DNA from: Petunia secreta
Lineage: Eukaryota; Streptophyta; Magnoliopsida; Solanales; Solanaceae
Assembly: GCA_029990175.1 (NCBI GenBank)
Contig: JARKIP010000021.1
Coordinates: 15,939,501-16,003,500 of the forward strand
DNA: 64,000 nt
Direction: 5' to 3'
The notes beneath the pieces were generated by a model. It saw nothing but the letters and a program-made list of their open reading frames with translations. It made no database searches and was not told the DNA's origin. The position numbers and the translations under genes were made by a program. Shown in pieces: positions 1 to 10,654 of the stretch (within the stretch, counting starts at the first letter, position 1; each line of letters starts with the position of its first letter).

Positions 1-296
1 ATATTTTAAATAAGAAGTTTTAAGTTTTTTAAATTTGAGAGTGAAACATGGTAGCTACCGATAAATTGAAAAGAGAAAAACTCCCTACACTTGCATGTAC
101 ATACGTAGATAATCTGTTGTTAACTTTTAGCTTAGATGCCCCCTATCGTAGCACCTATTTGAAACATAAAATGGAAGCTCCCCCGACCCACATCCAATGA
201 ACATAATCTTTTCTATACACTCATCATCATAGCTACGAATTCAAGTTATATAAGACCAACTACGGATTCAACTATTTATACACTGAGAACTAACAT
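1..296. other. AT-rich intergenic DNA, nothing recognised
   Basis: No long open frame, RNA gene or element end could be recognised here. The sequence is AT-rich with ordinary low-complexity runs. Confidence 0.5.
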
Positions 297-586
297 ATCT
301 TTTCCGTCTCAATTTATGTGAGTTAGTTTAATTTTATACGGTGTTAAGAAATAAAATTTAACTTTGTGAAATTTTAAAATTATCCTTATAAAATATAAAG
401 AAAAAGTAAGAGAAAGAGAAAATTTGAATAATTAAAAACTTATTGGTAGTTTTTAATGTAAGTAGGGTCTAACAAGGGTAGAATATAGATAATATTATTT
501 TAATTAGTAGTCAAATAAGAAAGTGTATCATTTTATCGGGACAGACTAAAAAAAAGTATATCACATAAAATGGGATGGAAGGAATA
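297..586. repeat. degraded MITE with CCGTCTCAATTTATGTG-type ends
   Basis: The left end (about 303-320) reads CCGTCTCAATTTATGTG and the right end (about 562-580) reads CACATAAAATGGGATGGA, an imperfect inverted pair about 290 bp apart. The same terminal theme (CTCCCTCNGTCCCAATTTATGTG) is much better kept in the copy at 13,484-13,756, so this is probably an older member of that Stowaway-like family. No coding capacity. The exact borders and TA duplication are not clear. Confidence 0.55.
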
Positions 587-796
587 TTATTGTAAAGCAT
601 CACAAAATTTTAAAAAATATATTCATTTGAACTCGTAATTACAAAAGTACAATGTGTTCAGTAGTTACAATATAAAAGTTAGAATCATCGAATTTAAATT
701 TCAAAGTCTTTCTCATACCGAGATGGATGTAGGCACTAATTATCATGAAATTTGATAATATATGATAACTTTAGGCCGAACACTTCATATGTTAAT

Positions 797-1073
797 AACT
801 TAGCCCCCGTTTGTTTATAGTTTTTGGGAGAAAAACTATTTGTTTATGCTATTTCATCAAAAAATTTCCCAAAAACTCAAAAAAGTGCTCAAAGGCTGTT
901 TTTGGACAGTTTTTGGGAAATTTGAAAAACTACTCACAAAACTTCAATTATTTTTTCAAGTAAATTCTATGTCCAAATACAACTTCAAGTTCCAAAAATT
1001 ATTTTTCAACTCAACTCCAAAAATTCAAATTCTCAAATTTCAACCAAATCTATGTCCAAACGCTAGCTAAGTT
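797..1073. repeat. 277-bp inverted-repeat element (MITE-like)
   Basis: The left end AACTTAGCCCCCGTTTG (797-813) is mirrored by the right end CAAACGCTAGCTAAGTT (1057-1073); apart from three central bases they are exact inverted complements. The interior is rich in short T/A runs and contains a 76-codon open frame (840-1070) that runs into the right arm and resembles no protein. The string GTTTGGACATAGATTTGG on the reverse strand is a common theme of Solanaceae MITEs. No clear flanking target duplication was found. Confidence 0.6.
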
Positions 1074-1603
1074 TGATACAGTGAAATCTAGACCATAAGC
1101 AAAAATGATGGATCAACTTGATCTTGTCTCAGTCACGTCTCACGAACTGTAATAGCAATTTTATACTATAACGTTAATAATGAGTACAAAGTACATGTGC
1201 CATGTTACGCGGGCTAGGTGACAAGTGTCCCAGAAGTGCACATTTTTGGTGAAAAATTCCTCTTTAATCTCTCCTCCCTTTGTATGTTTGCATTTTGTAC
1301 ACACATGATAATGACTTTGTACCTAATGCCCCCATGTGGCCCCTGCCGCATATAGCAGGAAATATAAGCTCTCTTAATTAACACTCACTAAACAAATTCC
1401 TCTCAATGATGATAACCAAATGCCCTTTAACTATACTCAGTAGAATTAATTGATCCTACTCATGTTTATCCAAAATGCTTATGACCTACGCGAACCGGAG
1501 ATGAACATGACGTGACACAATTTATTTAGTATACTGTAAGTATCTTCTTCTTTTTTTCCGTCTGTCTGTTGCTTTAACAAAATTGGTATCCAAAATTCAT
1601 TTA
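1074..1603. other. intergenic DNA left of the Tat element
   Basis: No gene or element recognised. The last bases (1604-1608, TCGAA) form the left copy of the target duplication of the retrotransposon that follows. Confidence 0.5.
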
Positions 1604-1608
1604 TCGAA

Positions 1609-2165
1609 TGTATGGGCCTAAATCGGTTTAGGTGTACAAATAGAATTTGAATTCGAATATAAGCAATTTTTCGTATCAAAGTTGAAAGAATACACGAAAA
1701 AGATATAAATACGGGAAAACAAACTGTTCTTCAATATATAATTGTGAGTATAAATTTGGGCAGAGTTTCAGTACAAATTTCTGGATCCCTATGATACAAA
1801 ATGAACTACTATTTATAGGCCTAAGAGCCTTGCCCACGTTCTCCACCATCAGCTAGTGCATTTCCCACGATCTGGATATTAAATGGAGAAGTTAGTGGGG
1901 CAGAGTTGTAGGCTGCAAAGCCGCTGGAACCGAGGTGGTTACCGAAGCCAGGTCATAAGGCTTCGGTGATCTGACCTTGCTGTTCGGATAGGAGGACGTG
2001 TCACCGACGCTCGGCGTTCAACCCACCTTCGGTAGTTGGCGTTAGAACTAGACTTCGGTGACTTTGTCGCGAGTTTAATCATTTCTCTTCGGAGCGTCGG
2101 CTCGCTTTCACTTCGGTCATCCACTCCAAAGTGCTGACCGAGCACGTCAATTTTTACCCAATACA
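1609..2165 (-). repeat. 3' LTR of the Tat element
   Basis: 557 bp. In element orientation it begins TGTATTGGGTAAAAATTGAC and ends GGCCCATACA, i.e. TG...CA. It contains a TATA-like CCTATAAATAG on the minus strand near 1808-1818. It differs from the 5' LTR by scattered substitutions and an 8-base insertion near 1653-1660. Confidence 0.93.
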
Positions 2166-2180
2166 GATAGTCCCCCAACT
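2166..2180 (-). promoter_or_regulatory. polypurine tract next to the 3' LTR
   Basis: On the minus strand the bases just before the 3' LTR read GTTGGGGGACTATC, a purine-rich run in the position of the plus-strand primer of LTR retrotransposons. Confidence 0.7.
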
Positions 2181-2393
2181 CCTCGGATGAACGCCGAGGT
2201 TGCCGAGGAGTGGAATGAATTTAAGCGGGAAGTCGACGTGGCGAAACCCTATCTAAGGATTTCAAAAGCTGCACGCATGTCAGGTTGCCGTTCCGCGTTA
2301 CGTGGCGGCCGTTGATAGGTCACCGAACGGTCGCGCCGTCTTTTCGTTTTCTCTAGTCATCATTACTTCTCCCATTTGCATGTGTGAGTCTCC

Positions 2394-2401
2394 TATAAAT
2401 A
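2394..2401 (+). promoter_or_regulatory. TATA box of the antisense gene in the Tat element
   Basis: TATAAATA lies 120 bp before the in-frame ATG at 2522, on the strand opposite to gag-pol. A pyrimidine-rich leader (CTTCACTCCCTTCCACTTCA) starts about 15 bp downstream, as expected around a plant start site. This suggests a promoter internal to the element that drives only the antisense gene. Confidence 0.55.
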
Positions 2402-2521
2402 CCTCACTTCACTCCCTTCCACTTCACTTGAAGCTTTAGCCAGAACCTTTGAAGAAATAACTCTTTCACTCCCCACACTTGCTTTTCTGATCTCGATTGC
2501 TTCTTCTCTTTGATTGTCACT

Positions 2522-5438
2522 ATGTCCGCTACAAATTCCGGTCACGGCTCAAGCGATTCTGGTTAGAGGGCGGAGCGTTTTGCCGCCATGGCCATGAATG
2601 ATGAAGCGATCATTTATGTGCCGCTATTGCAGGTGGTTGAGGCGGGAGCTGGTGGCGAGGCCACGTCTGCGGCTCCTGCCCCTAAAAGGCGCAAGGCCAG
2701 GGCTGAACGCGACACAGCGGAGGTCAGCTTCGATGTTGAGCTTGACGTGGGCGATGACGATCGCGACATGGACAGGGGTGACGTCGAAGGTGATGACGTC
2801 ACCAGTGCCAAGGAGATGGGCGGTTCGGTAGGCGGGGCCGAAGTGAGTGGGACAAGTGGTCCCAAAGGAGAGACCGAAGCTGGCCCATCAAAAAAGTCGA
2901 AGAGGAAGATTCCTCTCGAGGTTGAGATTGATCCTCGGTTGGATATTCCTTCAAGTTTCAACAATGATAAGGACTTGAAGGTTCACGCTCAGTCCGATGC
3001 TCAGAAGGGGAAGAAAAGAAATATTCCAGTTCATGTCACCCCGAGCATCATAACCGAGGACAAGCTTGAGGCTATTCGAGCTGACTGCTGGTGGGGCCCC
3101 GAAGTGGAGATTAGGATCCTGGCGCCGAATTCGGCTGTCTCTACGCGCGTCGAGGGGTATTCTTCGGTTTTCACCTACCCCTTCACCATAGGATTTAACT
3201 TGCCTGTGCACCCCATCATTGATAGGTTTTGCCGATCTTACAACCTTTGTCTAGCTCAACTTTGGCCCGGGGTTTGGAGGGTCGTCCAAGCCCTCGAGTA
3301 TTTGAGTGACATAGCCGGGCTGCCTTTCACCTTCCAACATTTGATCTCTCTCTATTACCCTTACTTCCATAAAGCCGGGGTGGTGGCCCTCCTGCCTCGG
3401 GGTTCTTAAGCAATTCTGAGTAAGAGCGAGGACCATGGGGACCGAGGTTGGAATGATTGGTATGTGCTCATCCCCACAAGGTTGCTGTCAACCGAACCTG
3501 GCTTTCCCGAAGTATGGAATGCCCAACGTAAGTATCTACTTCTATTTTCCCTTCGGCTTTGGATTGTCATAATTAATGTCTGAACCTTTTTCTACGACTT
3601 GCAGCTGAGAAGGTCCCAATTAACCCACCAAGAAATTTGCTTGAGTGGGTCACCGAAGTCATGCAGGCAAAGACGCGCCCAGACCGACAATGGATTATAT
3701 TAGCTGGCTTGGAGGGGAACCGATGGGCGTGTAAGAGGCATGGTGAGTTGTGCGTTTGTATTGGTGATCTGCTTTTTGTTGGTTTTGAACCGTCATGGTC
3801 TAATGCTTTTCATTTGTGTAGGTCTCCCTAACAGGGCTGTGAGAGAAACCGAAGAGGAGGAACGAGCCGACGTGGATGTTGAGGGGGGAGGAGAAAAGAG
3901 GAAAGGCAAGAAAGAAAAGAAGAAGAAAGAGAGGACGGTGCTTGACATCGCCGAGGGCGTTGCCCAGATGGCGACCTTGGCAAAGTGGCTCATTGATGAG
4001 AAGGAGACCAAGGGTTCCTCTAGCCCGGGGACCTCACAAGGTGAAGAAATTTTCTTGGGTCGGTTTTCTTGCGTTTCCACCTCTGCACTCTCTCATGTTA
4101 AACGAATTGCTTCCCTTCCTTCCCCAGGTTCCAAAAGAAAAAGGGTTACGCCGAAGCGAGCGGCCAAGGCGAAGGGACCTCGGGTCGAGGAAACTGCTGC
4201 TCCTGCTGCCGAAGCGTCGATCACAAAATGTCGTGGACTCATTGATGAGCCCAGCGATGAAGAAGTTCCCCCCTTGGTCCCCGAGGTAGGGCCAGACCCG
4301 GCCCCTGAGCCTGTTCAAGAGTCAAGGCCCGAGGTTGGTGGGGCAACCGGGGTTATAAACGTGGAGGAGTTTGATCAAGAGGCGGCAAAGCGAAAGGGCA
4401 AGGCTAGAGTGGGTGAAGGCCTGATTAAGAGTACGGTTAAAGCTTTTCGAGTCTCGCCGAAGCCTACCAGCACTGTACCCCGGGCTTTGGAGATATACCC
4501 CGATGCGAATTTGCTGGATGCCACAAAAGAGGATATCGTGGCCCTTGATGGCATACTTGGCCCTGCCGAAGCTCACGCCCTTCGGAATCTTAGCCCAATG
4601 AGCTTGATGGGTGTCTCCGCCGCTTCAGCCCTTCGGGTAAGTCTTTGCACTTCTACATAGTTGATCTCACTATTTTTCGGGTACTGATGTAGTGTTTCAA
4701 ACGCAGAGTTTGGTCCTTGCATTGCAAACTGTTCACCTCGAGCGCGATCGAGCTAAAGAGATCCAAGCAGCTGCCGCCGCTTGGGATGATCAAAAAAAGA
4801 TTCTTAGGGGGCAAGTTACTGAGTTAGAGTCTCGATTTACAATTCTGAACAATGAGCTGGAACGCGCTAATGAAGCCTCGGCGAAGGCCGAAGCTGATCT
4901 TCGTGTGGCTGTGGAGTCCGCCGAAGCTCGAGTCCAAGCCGCGAAAAATGAGTTTACTGCAGAGCGTTCGAGGTTGAGCCTTAAAAATGCTCGCCTTGAG
5001 GCCGAGCTTTTTAGGGCCAAAACCGAAGTGCTTGAAGCAGGGGAAAAATATCGCAGTAAGCTTGGGGAGTACAACGCCAAACTCATCGAGTTGCAGAGCC
5101 AAGTGGACCAAGTGCCAGCCCTTCGGGGCAAGATATCCAAGCTCGAGGGCAGAATTGGGTAACTTAATGAGCGGGCCGAGTTTAGGGCAACAAGGGCGAA
5201 GTTTGAAGAAACATGGGCCGTTGTCAAAACCAGGCTTAGCGCACTTGAACAAGACCAGGCGGGGCAGATTGTGCTTGAAGACGAGATTGTCAAGGCAAGG
5301 GAGGCTGCTGCCGAGGCTCAAAGGATTGTGGACGAACTCCCTTCGAGTGAAGGCTCAGATGATGGCGAGCCCGAGGGCGAAGATGAAGGCGATAGTGCCG
5401 AAGAGGGCAGTGGAAATGCCGATGGGGCGCAGCCTTAG
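2522..5438 (+). pseudogene. antisense extra gene of the Tat element, five predicted exons, three premature stops
   Basis: An open reading path runs opposite to gag-pol. My exon model is 2522-3527, 3605-3742, 3822-4040, 4128-4636 and 4707-5438. The introns (77, 79, 87 and 70 bp) have GTAAGT/GTGAGT/GTGAAG donors and CAG/TAG acceptors, and the joined length is 2604 nt, a whole number of codons (867 aa). The first half has the look of the Pfam 'putative gypsy type transposon' family (Transposase_28): PFTIGFNLPVHPIIDRF, then a Trp-rich stretch. Next come a Lys/Glu-rich linker (KKEKKKKER) and a long Ala/Glu coiled coil (4707-5160). The tail is acidic. In-frame stops at 2564, 3407 and 5160 break this copy; a second ATG at 2588 in a strong context (GCCGCCATGG) follows the first stop. 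Its function is unknown. Related extra ORFs are described in Tat elements; the splice model is my inference. Confidence 0.75.
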
Positions 5439-5474
5439 TGTTTGACGAACATTTTGATGTTTTTATTTTGTTTT

Positions 5475-5578
5475 AAGGCCTTCGTGCCTTTTTGGATATC
5501 AGCCTTCGGGCTTTCAAGTATGCATAGCTTCGGACCTTCGGGTCCTTTTTTATGTAAATGTCTTTCAGCCTTCGGGCT
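5475..5578 (+). other. four short hairpins with UUCG loops after the antisense gene
   Basis: Within 104 bp downstream of the antisense stop codon lie AAGGCCTTCGTGCCTT (5475-5490), AGCCTTCGGGCT (5501-5512), GGACCTTCGGGTCC (5532-5545) and AGCCTTCGGGCT (5567-5578). Three have the C(UUCG)G arrangement known as an unusually stable RNA tetraloop. They would lie in the 3' UTR or polyadenylation region of the antisense transcript. On the gag-pol strand the loops read CGAA, so the special stability applies to the antisense RNA only. Confidence 0.7.
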
Positions 5579-6201
5579 TTTTAATAGATATTGAACATTC
5601 GTATTTTTGTCTTGAATGTTGGCCTTTGCAAATACCGAACACTTTGCTAAGAATAAATTGCTTGCAAGACTTAAATGAATTTAATCGATGCAAACTTAGA
5701 ACGACGTCTCGTCCTCGAGTCGATGCATTGTGCAACTTCAGAGTGCAAGTTTTAGACAAATAAAAATGGGTGTAATGTCAAAGTCATTCATTGATATTAA
5801 CGAGCCAGAAATCGGCTAATTACATAAAACCAAGTCGAAGCGGACCTTGGGTGAAAGATGAATTTTCAATAAAAGCGAATTGACAATATGCCGCTACTGG
5901 GCTAATTTACAATGTACTAAATCTATTCCCCGGGCGTGAGTCCCCGGTTGTCGGAAAGATAGGCTTCGGTTGGGAGGCTTGACATCGACCTCGGTATCAA
6001 CCCTTCTCACTTCCCCCCAGTGGTCGGTTGTGAATCTTGATGAAGATCCGAGCACTGGAAACTGTTCGCTTCGCTTCCTGAAAAGGTCAAGCAAAAAATG
6101 GAACGGGGAGCAAGTTAGTACATTTCGATCGAGGCCATGGGAGCGTTGTTCGGCTCGGGCCCGTGGACGAATTTAATGAGATTGGAAAGTGTTTACCTCG
6201 T
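5579..6201 (-). other. spacer between the Tat pol end and the antisense gene end
   Basis: Internal part of the retrotransposon between the pol stop codon (6202) and the hairpin array. Short open stretches only, no recognised domain. Confidence 0.5.
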
Positions 6202-8931
6202 TTAGAAGTAATATCGCTTCAGGTTGGAGATATTCCAATTAAGAGGTTCGGGTTCTCCTTGCAGATCCTCAATTTGATAAGAGCCCTTTCCAACGATTGC
6301 CTTGACTCTGTAGGGTCCTTCCCAATTTGCAATGAGCTTCCCCCCGTTATCTTTCTTTGTTGATTGATTCACAGTTTTCAGCACATAGTCTCCAACTTTG
6401 AAGTCTCTGAGTTTGGCTTTCCTATTGAGGTAAGCTTCGATCTGCCTTTTTTGGGCGACTAGCCGAACCAAAGCTAATTCCCTTTTTTCTTCGAGCAAAT
6501 CTAATTCTATGCGCATTGCTTCTTTGTTGGCGTCTTCGGCAGTGTGAGCGTACCGAAGACTTGGTTCGCCTACTTCTACGGGGATGAGGGAGTCCATGCC
6601 ATAAGCTAGTGAGAAGGGAGTCTCACCGGTGCTGTTCTTCTCCATTGTTCGCATGGCCCATAACACCCCGGGCAGCTCCTCGGGCCAAGGACCTTTTTTC
6701 TCATCGAGTCTCTTCTTGAGATTTTCAATTATGATTCTATTCGAAGACTCAGCTTGGCCATTGGCACTTGGGTGGTAAGGAGTCGAGGCAATTCTTTTGA
6801 TCCCCCACTGTTTGAAGAAATCAGTGATAGCTGCCCCCATGAATTGTTTACCGTTGTCACAAGCAATTTCTTTTGGGACGCCGAACCTGTAGATGATGTT
6901 CTTTTTGATGAAATCGATCACTTGCTTTTGCTTCACCTCGGTGAGAGCCGCCGCCTCCACCCATTTTGTGAAGTAATCAGTCAAGACTAAGATGAAACGA
7001 ACACCACCCTTTCCCTTGGGCAATGGTCCAACGACGTCCATCCCCCATTTCATGAAGGGCCATGGTGATACCACTGAATGTAGAGGCTCGGCCTGTTGGT
7101 GGATCATCCGCCCATGGCATTGGCACTTATCACATTTCTGCACGAAGGCTTTCACAGCGGCACTGATTGTGGGCCGATAATACCCAGCTCTCAATAATTT
7201 ACGCAACAAGGATTTTCCCCCCGAGTGGTTGCCACATTCGCCTTCGTGCACTTCGGCCATCACGTATCTTGCCTCGTCAGGGCCCAAACATTTGGTCATC
7301 GGGCCACAATATAACCTTTTATATAAGTTACCCTCGATCAGGTGATACGAGGCTGCTTGGGTCCTTAACTTCTTTGCTTCTTTTTTGTCTTGGGGGACAG
7401 TCCCCGAGTCGAAGTAGGAGATGAACTTACTTCGCCAATCCCATCGGTTGTCCACTGAGTTAACCTGCAACTTCATCTCTATCATTTGTGCGGACAGCAG
7501 CCGAACCACTGAGTCTGTCCCCGAGTGAGTTTCATCGATCGTCGAACCAAGATTGGCCAAAGCATCAGCCTCGGTATTTTCCTCCCGAGGCACTTGTTTA
7601 ACTCGCCATTCTTGGAATTGTGCCAAGATCCTTTGTGCTCGATCCAAGTATAGTTGCATTCTAGGCTCCCGAGCCGTATAGTCACCGAGGACCTGGTTCA
7701 CTACCAACTGTGAATCACATCTCAGTTCGATTCTTTCAACCCTCATTTCCTTAGCCAGCTCCAAACCTGCTAAAGCTGCCTCATACTCTGCCTCGTTGTT
7801 GGTTACTTTCTTGAACCGAACCGAATGCCTAACTTTCTCCCCGGTGGGTGCTTTCAAGACTATGCCTAACCCTGAACCTTTGGAGTTTGTTGCACCATCG
7901 GTGTAAAGTATCCATAGTCCCGAAGAGGTTCCTTTTGCCATGGAGTTTTCCTTTTCCGCCTCGGGCAAAATTCCAATACTAAAATCAGCCATGAAGTCTG
8001 CTAAGACTTGAGACTTAATGGCTGTCCGAGGTTGGTAAGTAATGTCATACTCGCTTAACTCTACCGCCCATTTGGAAAACCTCCCTGATAACTCCGGTTT
8101 ATGCAATATATTCCTTAAAGGAAAGGTTGAGACTACTGCTATTGGGTGACATTGAAAATAGGGTCGTAGTTTCCGAGCGGTAACAAGTAAAGCAAGTGCT
8201 AATTTCTCCAAATGTGGATGCCTGGTTTCAGCGTCGAGGAGCGTCTCGCTCACATAATAGATGGGCTGTTGTTTGCCATCTTCTTCCCGAACCAGCACTG
8301 CGCTGACTGACACCTCGGACACCGCCAAGTAGACCAGGAATGTTTCACCTTCTTTTGGCTTGGCAAGCAACGGTGCGTTAGCCAAATATTGTTTCAAATC
8401 TTTCAATGCTTGTTTACACTCCGGTGTCCATTCGAAGTGATTGTTTTTTCTCAAAACGGAGAAGAACTTGTGGCATCGCTCTGAGGACCTTGAGATGAAT
8501 CGACTCAAGGCAGCGATTCGGCCAGTCAAGCGTTGAACTTCTTTCACCCCGGTTAGCTCCTCGGGGATTTCCTCGATGGCTTTGATTTTATCTGGGTTGG
8601 CCTCGATTCCTCGTTCAGAGACAATGAATCCCAAGAATTTGCCTGATCCAACACCGAAGGCGCACTTCTCAGGGTTCAATTTCATACCGTATTGTCTCAG
8701 CACAACAAAGGCTTCCCTCAGATGGTTCAAATGATCCTCCATTTGGATCGATTTGATAAGCATATCGTCTATGTAGACTTCCATAGACTTTCCAATATAT
8801 TCTTTAAACATGCGACATACCAACCTTTGGTAGGTCGCCCCGGCATTCTTCAAACCGAAGGGCATCACTTTGTAACAGAAGGTACCTCGGTCAGTGATGA
8901 ACGAGGTCTTCTCTTCATCCTTCGGGTCCAT
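6202..8931 (-). pseudogene. Tat pol, C-terminal part: RT, two RNase H domains, integrase
   Basis: 909 codons on the minus strand. The reverse transcriptase palm carries YIDD at residues 53-56. A decayed first RNase H (about 190-315) is followed by a second, archaeal-like RNase H with YTDGA (D344), NNEAEYEAA (E382), CDS (D406) and EADALA (D456). Integrase follows: a zinc site with H562, H569, C600 and C603, then the DDE core at D632 (GMDVVG), D692 (CDNG) and E728 (GQAESSN). It ends shortly after the C-terminal basic region and has no chromodomain. The first Met is not the native start: the frame continues upstream across a stop at 8953-8955 into the N-terminal RT part. Confidence 0.93.
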
Positions 8932-8952
8932 GAGGATCTGATTATAGGCCGA

Positions 8953-9390
8953 TTATGCATCCAAGAAGGTCAATAGTTTGTGTCCAGCCGTGGAGTCTAT
9001 TAACCTGTCAATTTGTGGAAATGGATATGAATCTTTGGGGCAAGCTTTGTTTAAGTCAGTGTAATCTACACACATTCTCCACTTGTCATTCTCCTTCGGT
9101 AAAACCACAACATTGGCCAGCCATTCAGGATATTTCACCTCTCTTATGAAGCCGTTTTCTTGTAGCTTGGCGGTTTCATCCTCGATCGCCTTCTTTTTGA
9201 CCCCGGCGTGAGGTCTTTTCTTCTGCTTCACCGGGGTGAATCTTGGATCCACATTCAGTTTGTGGGTCATGATCTCCGGATCGATACCCGTCATGTCTGA
9301 ATGGGGCCAAGCAAAACAATCATGGTTGGACTTCAAAACTTCTATAATCGCCTTTTTCGACTCCGGGTCCAACTCCGAGTCGACAAACAC
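8953..9390 (-). pseudogene. Tat pol, N-terminal RT part, ended by a stop codon
   Basis: 145 codons in the same frame as the downstream pol part. It has the fingers region with the typical CVDYTDLNKACPKD and ends FLDA-stop. In related elements the next residues after LDA are aromatic and continue to YNQI, and here the reading resumes SAYNQI directly after the TAA. A single nonsense change therefore splits the RT next to its first catalytic Asp. The frame stays open upstream of 9390 to about 9,540. Confidence 0.9.
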
Positions 9391-9436
9391 TTTCCTATCG
9401 GGAAAATATTTTAATAGGGTGAAGGATTCCAGTTCT

Positions 9437-10519
9437 TCAACAGTTGAGTCCTCGGCTTTTTGCTTCCGAGGCTCTTGAATACAGGCTGGAATCTTTTCGA
9501 CTTCTCCTCGGGCGTCCTCCCCGCTTGACCCCGGTTCCTGTCGTTGCTATTGCTTTGGCCCGACCGGGGGCGACTCCACTCTTTAACGCAACCGAATAGC
9601 ACTCCCTTGCTACTCGTTGCTCCCCTTTAATTGATCGAACTCCCCAAGGTGTAGGGAATTTAATCACTTGATGTAAGGTGGAGGGGACAGCTTCCATGGA
9701 GTGGATCCATGGCCTTCCGAGGATCACATTGTAGGCTAGATCCTCGGGCATGACTTGGAATAGTGTTTCTTTGGTAACCCCCTCGGCGAATGTCTTGAGT
9801 GTGATCTCACCCAACGTTTTCTCCGTGGAGTTTTTGAAGCCAGCTAACACCATTGATTTGGGAACAACTTCCCCCTTCAACCACATTTTCTTAACAGCCC
9901 CGTAGCTGATTATATTAACTGAGCTACCGGGGTCGATCAAGACTCTTTTGATGTCAGAGTCGTTGATTCTTAGCATGATAACTAGAGCGTCGTGATGAGG
10001 AAACATCATCCCATCACAGTCATTATCGTCAAACACAATATCTTTGCCCGAGCCTCTAACTCGGGTTCTTTTCTCCATGGTGATAGAGAGCTTGGCAAAT
10101 TTCTTGGCCGCGGTGAAATTTACGCCGTTCACCTCTGACCCCCCGGTAATGACGTTCACTACTCTCTCCGGGGGTGGAGCCCGAGGTGGTTGTCCATCGC
10201 CTCGATTCTTGGAAAAATTATCTTTCCCTTTGTCGGTGAGAAAGTCGGCCAAAACTCCCTTCTTCAGCAAGTGAGCTACCTCGAGGCGCAAAGCTTTGCA
10301 ATCCTCGGTCCTATGGCCATAATCTGCGTGGAATTCGCAATGCAGATTGTGGTCTCTTTTATCTGGCGGGGTCCTCATATCCTTGGGAACCCTTACCCCG
10401 GCAGTCCCCTTGACAACATTGACCAGTTCCGAGGTCGATATGTTGAAGTTGTAGTCTTGGATCCGAGGTGGATCCTTTTTTGGGGCCGAAGCGGAGCTTG
10501 AGGGATTTTTTTGGTTCAC
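9437..10519 (-). pseudogene. Tat Gag C-terminus and aspartic protease
   Basis: 360 codons. A Cys/His cluster HCEFHADYGHRTEDC (residues 60-74) is typical of the end of Gag in this lineage. The retropepsin active site is VLIDPGSSVNII (about 193-204), with Pro in place of the usual Thr/Ser or Gly after the Asp. A later ILGRPWIH motif (flap/C-terminal region) is present. It is in the same frame as gag and separated from it only by the TGA at 10,655-10,657, so its listed Met is probably internal. The frame to RT is lost between about 9,535 and 9,560; the native continuation is in the +1 frame. Confidence 0.88.
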
Positions 10520-10654
10520 ATTGGGTTGAACCTTCCCTCCGAGCCTTTGGCTTATATGACAATTTGGGTATGAATTACCGAGGGTGTTTCCCAGCCTTTG
10601 GCTGACATGCTGTCTTGTCGAGGTATAAGGCTCATACCTCCCCTTCGAGTTACT

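Noticed and set aside
840..1070. 76-codon open frame in the left MITE
   Set aside because: It lies wholly inside an inverted-repeat element and reads through its arm; low-complexity Lys/Phe composition.
2614..2964. 116-codon minus-strand open frame inside the antisense gene region
   Set aside because: A shadow of the plus-strand coding exon in a GC-rich stretch; Pro/Ser-rich composition mirrors the other strand and no domain is visible.
5475..5578. Hairpins followed by T runs that look like bacterial terminators
   Set aside because: The context is a plant retrotransposon. RNA polymerase II does not use such terminators, so I describe them only as hairpins.
6202..9390. Possible endogenous pararetrovirus because of RT and RNase H
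   Set aside because: An integrase with a DDE core, LTRs and a target duplication are present and no movement or coat protein is seen, so it is a Ty3/gypsy element.
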